Assembly (NCBI GenBank): GCA_003136575.1
Contig: PLEX01000213.1
Span: 1,032 to 35,809, forward strand
DNA from: Bryobacterales bacterium
GTDB taxonomy: Bacteria > Acidobacteriota > Terriglobia > Bryobacterales > Bryobacteraceae
Reading direction: 5' to 3'
Length of the DNA: 34,778 bases
Part shown: piece by piece, positions 15,744 to 23,690 of the stretch
Position numbering within the stretch: the first letter of the stretch is position 1
Layout: every line of letters starts with the position of its first letter
Program-made: the position numbers and the translations under genes
Notes under the pieces: generated by a model
Told to the model about the DNA's origin: nothing
Databases searched by the model: none
What the model saw: the letters and a program-made list of their open reading frames with translations, nothing else

Positions 15744-17228
15744 ATGAATACCACTCCGGACGAAGCCGCTGAACCTGGGAAATCCTCCCGATCGCGTAAT
15801 TTCTGGATCGCGATTGCGGTTGTCACGACGTTGGCGGCGTGGTTGCGAGCCATCGCGCTCAATGCCGGCCTTTGGTGGGACGAGATCTATTTTCTCGTCG
15901 TTTCCGTCCGCCATCCGCTTTGGCAGATCGTCACGGTCTTCCCCGGCGATAACCAGCACCCGCTCTATTCCGTCCTTGCCTGGCTCAGCGTCGGCGCTTT
16001 CGGCGAACATGCATGGACCCTGCGACTGCCCGCGTACCTCTTCGGCGTTGCCACAATCCCCATGCTTTACCTGCTGGGAATTACAGTCACCAGCCGCCGG
16101 GAAGCTTTCCTGGCCGCGTCTTTTGTGGCGGTTTCCTATCATCACGTCTGGTTTTCCCAGGACGCCAGGGGATATTCCATGCTGGCGTTCTTCGCCATAA
16201 CCTCTACGTATTTCCTGCTTCGCGCGATTCGCACCGAGCGCCGCAGTTTCTGGATCGGTTATGCCCTGGCGGCGGCCTTCGGCGCTTATACCCACCTGAC
16301 GATGATGTTCCTCCTCGCCAGCCATTTCCTGATCTGCCTCGCCGTGCTCTGGTCCGGCCGTGGAAACCGCGCGGGTTCGGCGCGATGGAAGTTGCCGCTG
16401 CAGGCCCTGCTGCTGACCGCCATGATCACCCTTGTCCTCTATGCTCCTATACTGACTCAGGTGCAGAACTTCTTTCTTCACCGCCCGTCATCGATGAAAG
16501 CCGTATCCACGCCGCGCTGGGCGCTGGGCGAGGCAATTCGAGTCCTCATCGTAGGCCTCGGCACGCAGGGGATATTGCTGGTGGTCGGTTTCGTGGTCCT
16601 TTGCGGCGCTTGGAGTTATTGGAAGGAAAATCGCGTCGTTTTTGCGTCGTTTGCGCTGCCCGCGGTGTTCACGGCGCTCGGAGCGTTATTGTCGCGTGGC
16701 ACCATGTATCCCAGGTTTTACTTCTATCTGATTGGATTTGCGGTCCTGATTCTGGTTCGGGGAGTTTTCGTCATTCCCGCCTGGATCGCCGCGCGTTTTC
16801 CCGGTTCCGCCGCCCGGCTCACTCCGGCTCTTCAGGCTGTCTTCGCTGTCGCCATCCTTGCGGCGTCGGCCGTTTCGCTCGAACGCAACTACAAGTATCC
16901 AAAGCAGGATTTCGAAGGTGCCATGCGTTTTGTGAATGCCGCAAAGGGGGCGGATGACATCGTGGTCACCGCCGGCGCATCCACCTATCCGTACGATGAG
17001 TACTACGCCGCCCGCTGGGAAAGTGCGGAAACTGCCGATAGGTTACGTGAGATGTGTCGCCGCGGGAAAAACGTCTGGATCGTCTATACATTTCCGCGTT
17101 ATCTGGAAGCCGGATTGCCCGAAATCGACAAGATGGTCCATACCGATTTTTCCCCCGTGCGCACCTTTCCGGGGACGGTCGGCGATGGCGATGTTTTTGT
17201 GAGCGAATTTCAGCCTGGGGTAAAATGA
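15744..17228 (+). CDS. GT39-type membrane glycosyltransferase
   Basis: 494 aa, polytopic membrane protein of the GT-C/ArnT-PMT superfamily (GT39/GT83). The first hydrophobic helix (residues ~20-38) is followed by the catalytic acidic motif LWWDEIYF (Asp46, Glu47), as in PMT and ArnT, and by NQHPLYSVLAWL, RLPAYLFG and further helices up to about residue 375. The C-terminal ~115 residues form a soluble periplasmic-type domain (GADDIVVTAGASTYPYDEYY). Such enzymes transfer a sugar from a polyprenyl-phosphate carrier to a lipid, glycan or protein on the outer face of the inner membrane. The GT2 gene 48 bp downstream could make that sugar donor. The substrate is not known. Confidence 0.88.
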   Translation: MNTTPDEAAEPGKSSRSRNFWIAIAVVTTLAAWLRAIALNAGLWWDEIYFLVVSVRHPLWQIVTVFPGDNQHPLYSVLAWLSVGAFGEHAWTLRLPAYLFGVATIPMLYLLGITVTSRREAFLAASFVAVSYHHVWFSQDARGYSMLAFFAITSTYFLLRAIRTERRSFWIGYALAAAFGAYTHLTMMFLLASHFLICLAVLWSGRGNRAGSARWKLPLQALLLTAMITLVLYAPILTQVQNFFLHRPSSMKAVSTPRWALGEAIRVLIVGLGTQGILLVVGFVVLCGAWSYWKENRVVFASFALPAVFTALGALLSRGTMYPRFYFYLIGFAVLILVRGVFVIPAWIAARFPGSAARLTPALQAVFAVAILAASAVSLERNYKYPKQDFEGAMRFVNAAKGADDIVVTAGASTYPYDEYYAARWESAETADRLREMCRRGKNVWIVYTFPRYLEAGLPEIDKMVHTDFSPVRTFPGTVGDGDVFVSEFQPGVK

Positions 17229-17246
17229 GGTTCCCTCACATCGCTT

Positions 17247-17277
17247 TGATTGAGCGCAAACCGTGATTGAGCGCAAA
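17247..17277. repeat. Direct repeat TGATTGAGCGCAAA x2 abutting a start codon
   Basis: The 14-mer occurs at 17247-17260 and 17264-17277, the second copy ending with the A of the GT2 start codon ATG 17277. It looks like a small tandem duplication with period 17. It replaces the usual ribosome-binding region, leaving only GAG as a weak purine signal. Confidence 0.75.
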
Positions 17278-18233
17278 TGAAGAAACTGATAGTGCAGATC
17301 CCGTGCTTTAACGAGGCGGCGACCCTGCCCCAGACATTGACGCACTTGCCTCGCCGGATTCCCGGTATCGACGTGATCGAGATCCTCGTGATCGACGATG
17401 GCAGCAGGGACGGCACAGCCGAAATCGCGCGCGCCTCCGGCGTCCACCACGTCGTGCGTTTTCCCCGAAATTTGGGCTTGGCGGCGGCTTTTACCGCCGG
17501 GTTAAGCGAATCAATCCGGCAGGGCGCGGACATTATCGTCAACACCGACGCCGATAATCAGTACGATGCGAAGGATATTCCGCGTTTAATCGAGCCTTTG
17601 CTGGCCGGCCGTGCCGACATCGTCGTGGGAGACCGCCAGGTAGGTAAACTGGAAGGCTTTTCATGGCTGAAGCAGCGGCTTCAGGTCCTGGGCAGCTGGG
17701 TGATCGGCCGGGCGTCGGCTCTGCACACGCCAGATGCTACCAGCGGCTTCCGCGCCATGACGCGAAATGCCGCACTGCGCACTTTTGTTTCAACCGGTTA
17801 TTCCTACACTCTCGAAACCCTGATCCAGGCCGGCGCGAGCCGCATGACAGTGGAATTCGTTCCGATCAGCGTCAACCCCCAGACCCGCCCGTCGCGCCTG
17901 ATGCGCAGTATCCCGCATTACATCAGGAAGTCGACCATTACGATTCTGCGGGCCTACACGATGTACCGTCCGCTGAGCGTTTTCCTTGCGCTCGGCTTTG
18001 CGCTGATCGCCGCCGGCATCGTTCCCGGCATTCGGTTCCTGTATCTGATGACGGTGGGCCAGCGGGTTGGCCACATCCAGTCGCTCATTTTCGCCGCGAT
18101 CTGCATTATTGTCGGCTTCCAGGTTTTGCTGATCGGGATTGTCGCCGACCTGTTAAGCTTCAACCGCAAACTGCTTGAGGAAGTGGTCTACAGGGTCCGC
18201 GAGTTGGAAAGCGACCGCAAGCCGCAAGCCTGA
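17277..18233 (+). CDS. GT2 glycosyltransferase with C-terminal membrane helices (DPM1-like)
   Basis: 318 aa. The N-terminal GT-A domain has [24 protein letters not shown] (Asp40, Asp41) and NTDADNQYD with the metal-binding DAD (Asp91-Asp93), typical of family GT2. The C-terminus holds two membrane helices, [19 protein letters not shown] and [20 protein letters not shown], giving the layout of dolichyl/undecaprenyl-phosphate sugar transferases. It probably loads a sugar from a nucleotide donor onto undecaprenyl phosphate at the cytoplasmic face, supplying the GT39 enzyme next door. Its stop lies 13 bp before the next gene. Confidence 0.92.
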   Translation: MKKLIVQIPCFNEAATLPQTLTHLPRRIPGIDVIEILVIDDGSRDGTAEIARASGVHHVVRFPRNLGLAAAFTAGLSESIRQGADIIVNTDADNQYDAKDIPRLIEPLLAGRADIVVGDRQVGKLEGFSWLKQRLQVLGSWVIGRASALHTPDATSGFRAMTRNAALRTFVSTGYSYTLETLIQAGASRMTVEFVPISVNPQTRPSRLMRSIPHYIRKSTITILRAYTMYRPLSVFLALGFALIAAGIVPGIRFLYLMTVGQRVGHIQSLIFAAICIIVGFQVLLIGIVADLLSFNRKLLEEVVYRVRELESDRKPQA

Positions 18234-18246
18234 TTACCAGCCACTC

Positions 18247-19272
18247 ATGCCGTCACAACCAAGCTCTAAGGCAAAAGTCTGGCGAAAGGTTGCCATTCGT
18301 CTATCGGGCAGCGCGCTCATCCTCGCGACCCTGTTTTACTTCCTGCCGGTCCGCCAGCTATGGTCCACGCTGGAACACATTCCGCCGGCGCTCAGTATCG
18401 GCCTGCTGTTCTTCTACCTCGGCCTGCACTTCCTGGGCGTAGCCAAATGGCGCATCCTGATCAATGTGGCCGGCGCGGACCTGACCTTCCTGCAGGCCGC
18501 CCGCTGTTACTATCTCGGCCTGTTCGGAAATAATTTCCTGCCTTCTCTGATTGGCGGCGATTTCGTCCGCGCAAGCCTCGCTTTCACCATGTCGAAATCG
18601 AGAACGGCAATCGTGCTCGGTAGTCTGATCGACCGCGTCCAGGACGTGATCGGCCTGCTCGCCGTGGCCGGAATCGGCGCGTTAATGGTCCCGATGGCTC
18701 TCAACGAGCACAGCCGCCGGATCTTCGTCGGAATCGCCTTACTACTTGTGGTCGTCGGCGCTATGGGCGTGGGATCGTTATTCGTAATTCCCGTTCGCAG
18801 GCTTCCCATGAAACTCCGCCGGATCATGGTGCAGTTGCGGCGTGGAATACGCTCGGTATCGAAAAGCCCCGGCAGCGTCGCGCTCTGCTTTTGCATGGGC
18901 GTCGTTCTCCAGAGCTTCCAGATCGCGATCAATTTTCCGCTGGCGGAAGCATCGGGACTCCATCTCCCCCTGTACGCGTGGCTCTACGCCTGGCCGCTGG
19001 CGAAGCTTTCCAGTCTTCTTCCGGTAACGCAGGGTGGCATCGGCGTGCGCGAAGCCGCGTTGGTGGCGCTGCTTGTGCCGTTGGGCGCGCCCTCGGTGCT
19101 GACGCTCGCGGTTGGCCTGGTTTTTGAGGCGATCACGATCGTCGGCGGGCTGATTGCCGGATTCATGGCGTTCGTTATGAGCCAGATGTCAGGCGGCAAG
19201 TCGAAGCTTGTCGACCCGGCTGCGGGGACGACTCAATTTGCCAAAAAAATCCCAACCACAACCCATGGATAA
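18247..19272 (+). CDS. LPG synthase-TM / UPF0104 flippase-like membrane protein
   Basis: 341 aa from ATG 18247 (the open frame reaches back to 18175 inside the previous gene, but the ATG gives a normal N-terminus). About 7-8 membrane helices. Family signatures: GNNFLPSLIGGDFVRA, DRVQDVIGLLAV and PVTQGGIGVREAALVALLVP, all typical of the lysylphosphatidylglycerol-synthase transmembrane region family (YbhN/AglD-like). Members without the synthase domain are often found in glycan clusters and are thought to move or present lipid-linked substrates. Here it lies 13 bp after the GT2 gene and 6 bp before the oxidoreductase gene, supporting a role in lipid-linked sugar handling. Confidence 0.9.
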   Translation: MPSQPSSKAKVWRKVAIRLSGSALILATLFYFLPVRQLWSTLEHIPPALSIGLLFFYLGLHFLGVAKWRILINVAGADLTFLQAARCYYLGLFGNNFLPSLIGGDFVRASLAFTMSKSRTAIVLGSLIDRVQDVIGLLAVAGIGALMVPMALNEHSRRIFVGIALLLVVVGAMGVGSLFVIPVRRLPMKLRRIMVQLRRGIRSVSKSPGSVALCFCMGVVLQSFQIAINFPLAEASGLHLPLYAWLYAWPLAKLSSLLPVTQGGIGVREAALVALLVPLGAPSVLTLAVGLVFEAITIVGGLIAGFMAFVMSQMSGGKSKLVDPAAGTTQFAKKIPTTTHG

Positions 19273-19278
19273 CCACCG

Positions 19279-20709
19279 ATGAAAACCCCGTCGCAGCACG
19301 TTGTAGTCCTGGGCGCAGGCCCCGCCGGCGTCGGCGCGGCCTACCAGTTAATGAAGAAGGGAGTCGCGCGCGTTACCCTGCTCGAACAGCAGGAACGCGT
19401 CGGCGGCAACGCGGGCAGCTTTCTGCTCGATGGCGTTTATTGCGACTACGGCAGCCATCGTCTCCACCCGGTGGCGTTGCCCGAGATCATGGACGATCTG
19501 CGCCTGCTTCTAGGCAAAGATCTCCTCTACCAGACGCGGCACGGCAGAATCCTGCTCCAGGGCCGCTGGATTCACTTTCCACTGAAGCCGCTCGACCTGT
19601 TTCTCCGGCTCCCGAAACCGTTCGCGCTTCGCGTCCTTGCCGATATCGCGAAAAAGCTGCTTCCCAAGCCGAAGAAATCCGGGCCGGAAACCTTCGCCAC
19701 CGTTCTCGAACGCGGACTCGGCCGGACCATCTGCGAAGAGTTCTATTTCCCTTACGCGAGGAAACTGTGGGGCATCGATCCCGAAGACCTCGCCGTTACG
19801 ACAGCGCAGAAACGCGTCTCCGGCAGTTCCATCGGCAAGATTCTGCAAAAGGTCTCGAAACAGATTCCGGGCATGAAACCGCCAGGCGCGGGCAAGTTTT
19901 ATTACATGAAGCGAGGCTACGGCCAGATCTCCCAGTGTCTGTGCGACGCCGCGCAAAGCCTCGGCGCGGACGTCAAGTTCGGCGCGCGCTTCACGGCTAT
20001 CGAGACCGTTGGCGGCAGCGTGAAGGCCGTCCGCTATGAGCAGGGCGGAACAGAATTCGTCGTCCCGGCCACTCACGTCTGGTCGACCATTCCGATCAGC
20101 ATTCTGCTTCGAGGAATGCGCCCCGAACCGCCGAAGGAAGTGCTGGATGCGGCTTCGAAAGTGGCCTTCCGCGGCATGATTCTGATTTACCTCGTTCTGG
20201 ATCAGGATCAGTTCTCGACGACCGACGCTTACTACTTCCCGCAGGAATCCATACCGATTTCCCGTATGTCGGAACCGAAGAACTTCAGTTCCGCGACACA
20301 ACCCGTCGGCAAGACCGTTCTCTGCGCCGAATTGCCTTCCGATCCCGGCCATCCCGATTGGGAGATGACCGACGAGCAATTGGGCAAGCGGCTCCTCGGG
20401 TGGATGGAGCAGGCTGGTCTGCCCAAACCCGTGGGCGTTCTGAAGGTACTGACCCGGCGATTGCGCCAGGCGTATCCCGTGTATCGCAACGGCTACGATC
20501 AGCACTTTGAATGCATGGATAAGTGGATCGGAACGGTCGATGGCTTACTGACGCTCGGCCGCCAGGGCTTGTTCGCGCACGACAATACGCACCACACGCT
20601 TGAGATGTCCTATGCCGCCGTCAAGTGCCTCTCCGCCGACGGATCTTTCGATCACGCCAAATGGGCCGAACACCGGAAGGACTTCGAGACCCACGTGGTG
20701 GAGGACTAA
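19279..20709 (+). CDS. FAD-dependent amine-oxidase-like oxidoreductase
   Basis: 476 aa. It has an N-terminal Rossmann dinucleotide motif VVVLGAGPAGVGAAYQL (Gly12, Gly14, Gly17), followed by LLEQQERVGGNAGSFLLDG and a GSHRLHP active-site-like strand. The C-terminus has the second FAD-binding signature GLLTLGRQGLFAHDNTHHTLEM. Overall it is a protoporphyrinogen oxidase/phytoene desaturase/UDP-galactopyranose mutase-like protein (COG1232). Relatives occur in polysaccharide clusters, where they may oxidise or isomerise a nucleotide sugar or lipid-linked sugar. The location 6 bp after the flippase-like gene fits that, but the substrate is unknown. No strong ribosome binding site is seen, so translation may be coupled to the preceding gene. 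Confidence 0.87.
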   Translation: MKTPSQHVVVLGAGPAGVGAAYQLMKKGVARVTLLEQQERVGGNAGSFLLDGVYCDYGSHRLHPVALPEIMDDLRLLLGKDLLYQTRHGRILLQGRWIHFPLKPLDLFLRLPKPFALRVLADIAKKLLPKPKKSGPETFATVLERGLGRTICEEFYFPYARKLWGIDPEDLAVTTAQKRVSGSSIGKILQKVSKQIPGMKPPGAGKFYYMKRGYGQISQCLCDAAQSLGADVKFGARFTAIETVGGSVKAVRYEQGGTEFVVPATHVWSTIPISILLRGMRPEPPKEVLDAASKVAFRGMILIYLVLDQDQFSTTDAYYFPQESIPISRMSEPKNFSSATQPVGKTVLCAELPSDPGHPDWEMTDEQLGKRLLGWMEQAGLPKPVGVLKVLTRRLRQAYPVYRNGYDQHFECMDKWIGTVDGLLTLGRQGLFAHDNTHHTLEMSYAAVKCLSADGSFDHAKWAEHRKDFETHVVED

Positions 20710-20742
20710 GTCGATATGGCGATCCGCGCGCGCGAGACCCCG

Positions 20743-20864
20743 TGTGGGGCAGGGCTTCCGCCCTGCTGCCGGCCTTCTGGCCGGCCGGGTTTGAACACGA
20801 TTCGCCACAGCGGGGGAAACGCCGAACGGAAGCTCGGCGGCAGGGCCGAAGCCCTGGCCCCACA
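20743..20864. repeat. 122-bp palindromic REP/MITE-like element
   Basis: The ends are near-perfect inverted repeats: TGTGGGGCAGGGCTTCCGCC at the left and, on the opposite strand at the right, TGTGGGGCCAGGGCTTCGGC. Each end contains its own hairpin (GCAGGGC-TTCC-GCCCTGC at the left), and an internal CCGGCC-TTCT-GGCCGG hairpin lies nearby. No ORF of its own and no obvious target-site duplication. It sits between the oxidoreductase and glycosyltransferase genes and matches in style the small palindromic repeats of Solibacter-like genomes. Confidence 0.82.
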
Positions 20865-20905
20865 ATCCAGGTCGTGCCGGTGATCCCCGTAAGGACTAAC
20901 TCCCC

Positions 20906-21931
20906 ATGGCACTCTGCGTAGTCTCTTACGAAGACCGCCTGGAGGCGATGGACAGTCTCATCCTGATGGGTGAGTCTCTTTGCCGCGTCGATTCCAGCGT
21001 ATTGCTGCGCCTGACCGTGCCGGACGCGCCGCAATCGGTCTTATCGTGGGCGGCGAGCAGACCTCAACAGGTCGAGATTTCAACTGCGCGTCCGGAAGGC
21101 GTGCGCGGCTGGGACGTCAAGCCGTGGCTGCTGCTTCAGGAACTGAACGCAGGCAGACACGAAGCGATGTGGCTCGACGACGACATCATCGTCACCGGCC
21201 CGATTTCATCCCTGATCAAGACCTTTCCGCCCGATTCGGTGATCGTCGCGCAGGAGTGGGACACGCTCTTCGCGCCCTGGGCCCCGCCGATGAGCCATTA
21301 CTGGGGAATGCGATCCGGCCGCCGCATGCCGACCATTAACGCGTGCGTTCTCCGCGTCTGTCAGTCTCATCGCCCGCTGCTCGAACGGTATCTCGAGATG
21401 ACGAAGGACCCGGCCTATCGCGAAGTACAGGCGCGTCCGATGGATCAGCGTCCTCGCCACATGCTAGGAGATACGCCGATTCTGACCGCCGCGCTCGAAA
21501 GCGAGCAGTTCAGCGATATGCCTTTCGATTGCCTCCTCTTCGGAAAGCATATCGCCCAGTGCGCCGGATCGTCAGGCTATCCGCCGGCTCATCGTTTTCT
21601 GGACCTGTTTCGCGGCCTGCCGCCACTGATCCACGGCATCGGCCGCAAGCCCTGGGACCCCCTGCAGGCGAGCCGCCCGATTGAGAGGTTTATGCTCGAT
21701 TTCGCCACCGACCTTTCGCCCTATGTGCTGGCTTCGAAGAAGGTCGCGAAGACGCTCAACCTGAACGCAGAATGGCTTGAGCCGCGCACTGTGCCCGGCG
21801 CGCTGCTCCGCGGCTTGACCGGCGGACACCCGGCTCTCGCGGGACTGCCGCTGGCGATCCTTCACTCGTTCCAGTCGCGCGGCGACCGGCCAGTGGATAA
21901 GGTAAAGGAAGACAAGGCCGCCTCCGCCTGA
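20906..21931 (+). CDS. GT-A-fold glycosyltransferase-like protein
   Basis: 341 aa from ATG 20906, with AAGGA at 20891-20895. It contains a single acidic metal-binding motif MWLDDDIIVTGPI (Asp91-Asp93) in the position expected for GT-A enzymes such as GT8. Upstream is GWDVKPWLLLQELNAGR, and an aromatic region with GDTPILTAAL and a C-terminal PLIHGIGRKPWD resembles acceptor-side elements of this fold. No membrane helix is visible, so it is a cytoplasmic transferase. Exact family and sugar cannot be named. It belongs to the same strand and theme as the four preceding genes, although a palindromic element separates them. Confidence 0.72.
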   Translation: MALCVVSYEDRLEAMDSLILMGESLCRVDSSVLLRLTVPDAPQSVLSWAASRPQQVEISTARPEGVRGWDVKPWLLLQELNAGRHEAMWLDDDIIVTGPISSLIKTFPPDSVIVAQEWDTLFAPWAPPMSHYWGMRSGRRMPTINACVLRVCQSHRPLLERYLEMTKDPAYREVQARPMDQRPRHMLGDTPILTAALESEQFSDMPFDCLLFGKHIAQCAGSSGYPPAHRFLDLFRGLPPLIHGIGRKPWDPLQASRPIERFMLDFATDLSPYVLASKKVAKTLNLNAEWLEPRTVPGALLRGLTGGHPALAGLPLAILHSFQSRGDRPVDKVKEDKAASA

Positions 21932-21961
21932 ACGGCGCGCCAACTCTGTTAACGTAAAAGC

Positions 21962-22189
21962 ATGGACAAACGACTCGCAAAACGGCATAAGCGCCAGGTA
22001 GCCCGCGCGCGCGCCAACGTGAAAACTTCCGAGCCGGATCTGCGTACTCCGGAACAAATCGAGGCGGACAGGGAAGCCAGCCGCGCCGGTGGCGGCATCG
22101 CCAACCAGACCAAGATGGCCGTACCCTCGCGGCCGATTCGTCACAATCCCGCCATCGCAACCGGCAGCGCCGCCAAGACCGCCGTATAG
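21962..22189 (+). CDS. Small basic hypothetical protein
   Basis: 75 aa, starting MDKRLAKRHKRQVARARANV, so the N-terminal third is strongly cationic and helical. It continues with TPEQIEADREASRAGG and an extended Ala/Pro/Gly tail. There is no signal peptide or membrane segment. It could bind nucleic acid or be a ribosome-associated peptide, but I recognise no family; similar short Lys/Arg-rich proteins are common in acidobacteria. A 30-bp gap follows the glycosyltransferase gene. Its stop TAG overlaps by one base the GTG of the next gene (TAGTG), which argues that both are real and coupled. Confidence 0.65.
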   Translation: MDKRLAKRHKRQVARARANVKTSEPDLRTPEQIEADREASRAGGGIANQTKMAVPSRPIRHNPAIATGSAAKTAV

Positions 22190-22617
22190 TGCGACTCCTG
22201 CACGAAAGACACCAGTTTCGGCTGGCGCTGTGCGGCCACAAGGCCGTGGAGGCCGGCGGCGTTTGTCTTCTGCTCATGGTACAGGGCCATCTCGGGATGA
22301 TTACCATGACGCATCTTGAGATTGCGAGCCAGACGGGCCTTCTCGCGGTGGTGCCGGTGTTGGGCGTCACATTTACGAAGCACGCGCGTCACTTCGTGAA
22401 CCGCTGGACCACTTCAGCATTCGTGGCTGTTTCGACGTTTGTTGCCGATTCGCTGGTGCACGCATCGCACTATGAGGGAGAGTACACGGAAGCGGCGCTC
22501 ACGGGGCTTGGCGCGTTTGTATTTTCAGTCGCGGTTTCCTACACGCCGATCGGTAAATGGATCGACCGGCTGGCAGAGAGCTTTCTGCATCGCGATCATG
22601 CGGTGGCCAGCGTTTAG
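22189..22617 (+). CDS. Small membrane protein, unknown
   Basis: 142 aa if it starts at GTG 22189, which overlaps the previous stop; shorter starts at ATG 22297 or ATG 22306 (MTHLEIASQTGLLAV) are possible and the true one is uncertain. Three or four hydrophobic helices: GGVCLLLMVQGHLGMITM, TGLLAVVPVLGVTFT, TTSAFVAVSTFVADSLV and LTGLGAFVFSVAVSYT. Between them are His-rich, charged loops (HARHFVNRW, VHASHYEGEYTEA). No family recognised. The gene is convergent with the quinone oxidoreductase, 12 bp away. Confidence 0.65.
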   Translation: MRLLHERHQFRLALCGHKAVEAGGVCLLLMVQGHLGMITMTHLEIASQTGLLAVVPVLGVTFTKHARHFVNRWTTSAFVAVSTFVADSLVHASHYEGEYTEAALTGLGAFVFSVAVSYTPIGKWIDRLAESFLHRDHAVASV

Positions 22618-22629
22618 CGGCGGGCGGAT

Positions 22630-23628
22630 TTACCAGCGCAGCAGAAGCTTGCCGATATGCTCGCCGTCTTCCATGAGCGCCTGGGCGCTTGCCGCTTCCT
22701 GCGCGGGGAACACCCGATAGACCACAGGCCGTATTTTTCCGGCGGCGATCAGCGGCCAGACGAACTCGTGGAGGCGCCGGGCGATGGCCGCCTTGAAAGC
22801 CGGCGGGCGCGGACGCAGCGTTGAGCCGGTGATCGTCAGTCTGCGCCGCATCAGCTTTACCAGATCGATTTCCGCCGACGATCCGCCGAGGACGGAAATC
22901 ATGACAAGTCGGCCGCCTTCGGCCAGCGCATCGAGATCGCGCGGCACATAGGGACCCGCCACCATATCGAGAATTACATCGATGCCACGGCCGCTGGTGA
23001 GCGCGCGGATGCGTTCGACAAAGTCTTCGTGGCGATAGTTGATGGCGCGCGCCCCGAGTTCCTCGCAGGCAAGGCACTTCGCATCGGAGCCTGCCGAAGC
23101 GAAGACGGGATGGCCCAGGGCGTGCGCGATCTGGATAGCCGCCACGCCGATGCCGCTCGATCCGCCATGGACCAACAGGCTTTCGTTCGGGCCGCCTTCG
23201 CCGTGACCCAGCCGCGCCCGATCAAAGACGTTACTCCAGACAGTGAAGAACGTCTCGGGCAGCGCGGCGGCATCAATCAGGTCTGTGCCCGCTGGGACCG
23301 GCAGGCACTGGCCAAGCGGCACGGCCGCGTACTCGGCATATCCGCCTCCGGCAAGCAGAGCGCAAACCTGGTCGCCGGGCTTGAGATGAAACGGATTATC
23401 GGCCGAAAAATCGCCTTCGACGATAGTGCCCGACACTTCCAGCCCAGGCAAATCCGACGCGCCGGGAGGCGGAGGGTAGTGGCCCTTGCGCTGCATCACG
23501 TCTGGCCGATTGATTCCGGCGGCCGCGACCTGAATGAGCACTTCGCCCGCGCCGGGTCGCGGGATGGGGCGCTCGATTAACTGGAGAACGTCCGGCCCGC
23601 CGGGCTGTGTGATTGCTATCGCTTTCAT
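22630..23628 (-). CDS. NAD(P)H:quinone oxidoreductase, PIG3/zeta-crystallin type
   Basis: 332 aa from ATG 23628 (a GTG at 23655 in frame is less likely). Medium-chain dehydrogenase/reductase without the structural zinc. The N-terminal catalytic domain contains INRPDVMQRKGHYPPPPG, then LPGLEVSGTI. The NADPH-binding motif is LLVHGGSSGIGVAAIQIA, where GSSGIG is the glycine loop. The end HIGKLLLRW and TITGSTLRPRP are typical of the quinone oxidoreductase PIG3 family (TIGR02824). It should reduce quinones with NADPH in the cytosol, as protection against redox cycling. It is monocistronic, divergent from uvrA. Confidence 0.92.
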   Translation of the reverse strand: MKAIAITQPGGPDVLQLIERPIPRPGAGEVLIQVAAAGINRPDVMQRKGHYPPPPGASDLPGLEVSGTIVEGDFSADNPFHLKPGDQVCALLAGGGYAEYAAVPLGQCLPVPAGTDLIDAAALPETFFTVWSNVFDRARLGHGEGGPNESLLVHGGSSGIGVAAIQIAHALGHPVFASAGSDAKCLACEELGARAINYRHEDFVERIRALTSGRGIDVILDMVAGPYVPRDLDALAEGGRLVMISVLGGSSAEIDLVKLMRRRLTITGSTLRPRPPAFKAAIARRLHEFVWPLIAAGKIRPVVYRVFPAQEAASAQALMEDGEHIGKLLLRW

Positions 23629-23690
23629 AGAGGGGTTACGAACCGATGATGCCACGCCGTCGCTTGCTAAACTGAGATCTCCCCTTCATC

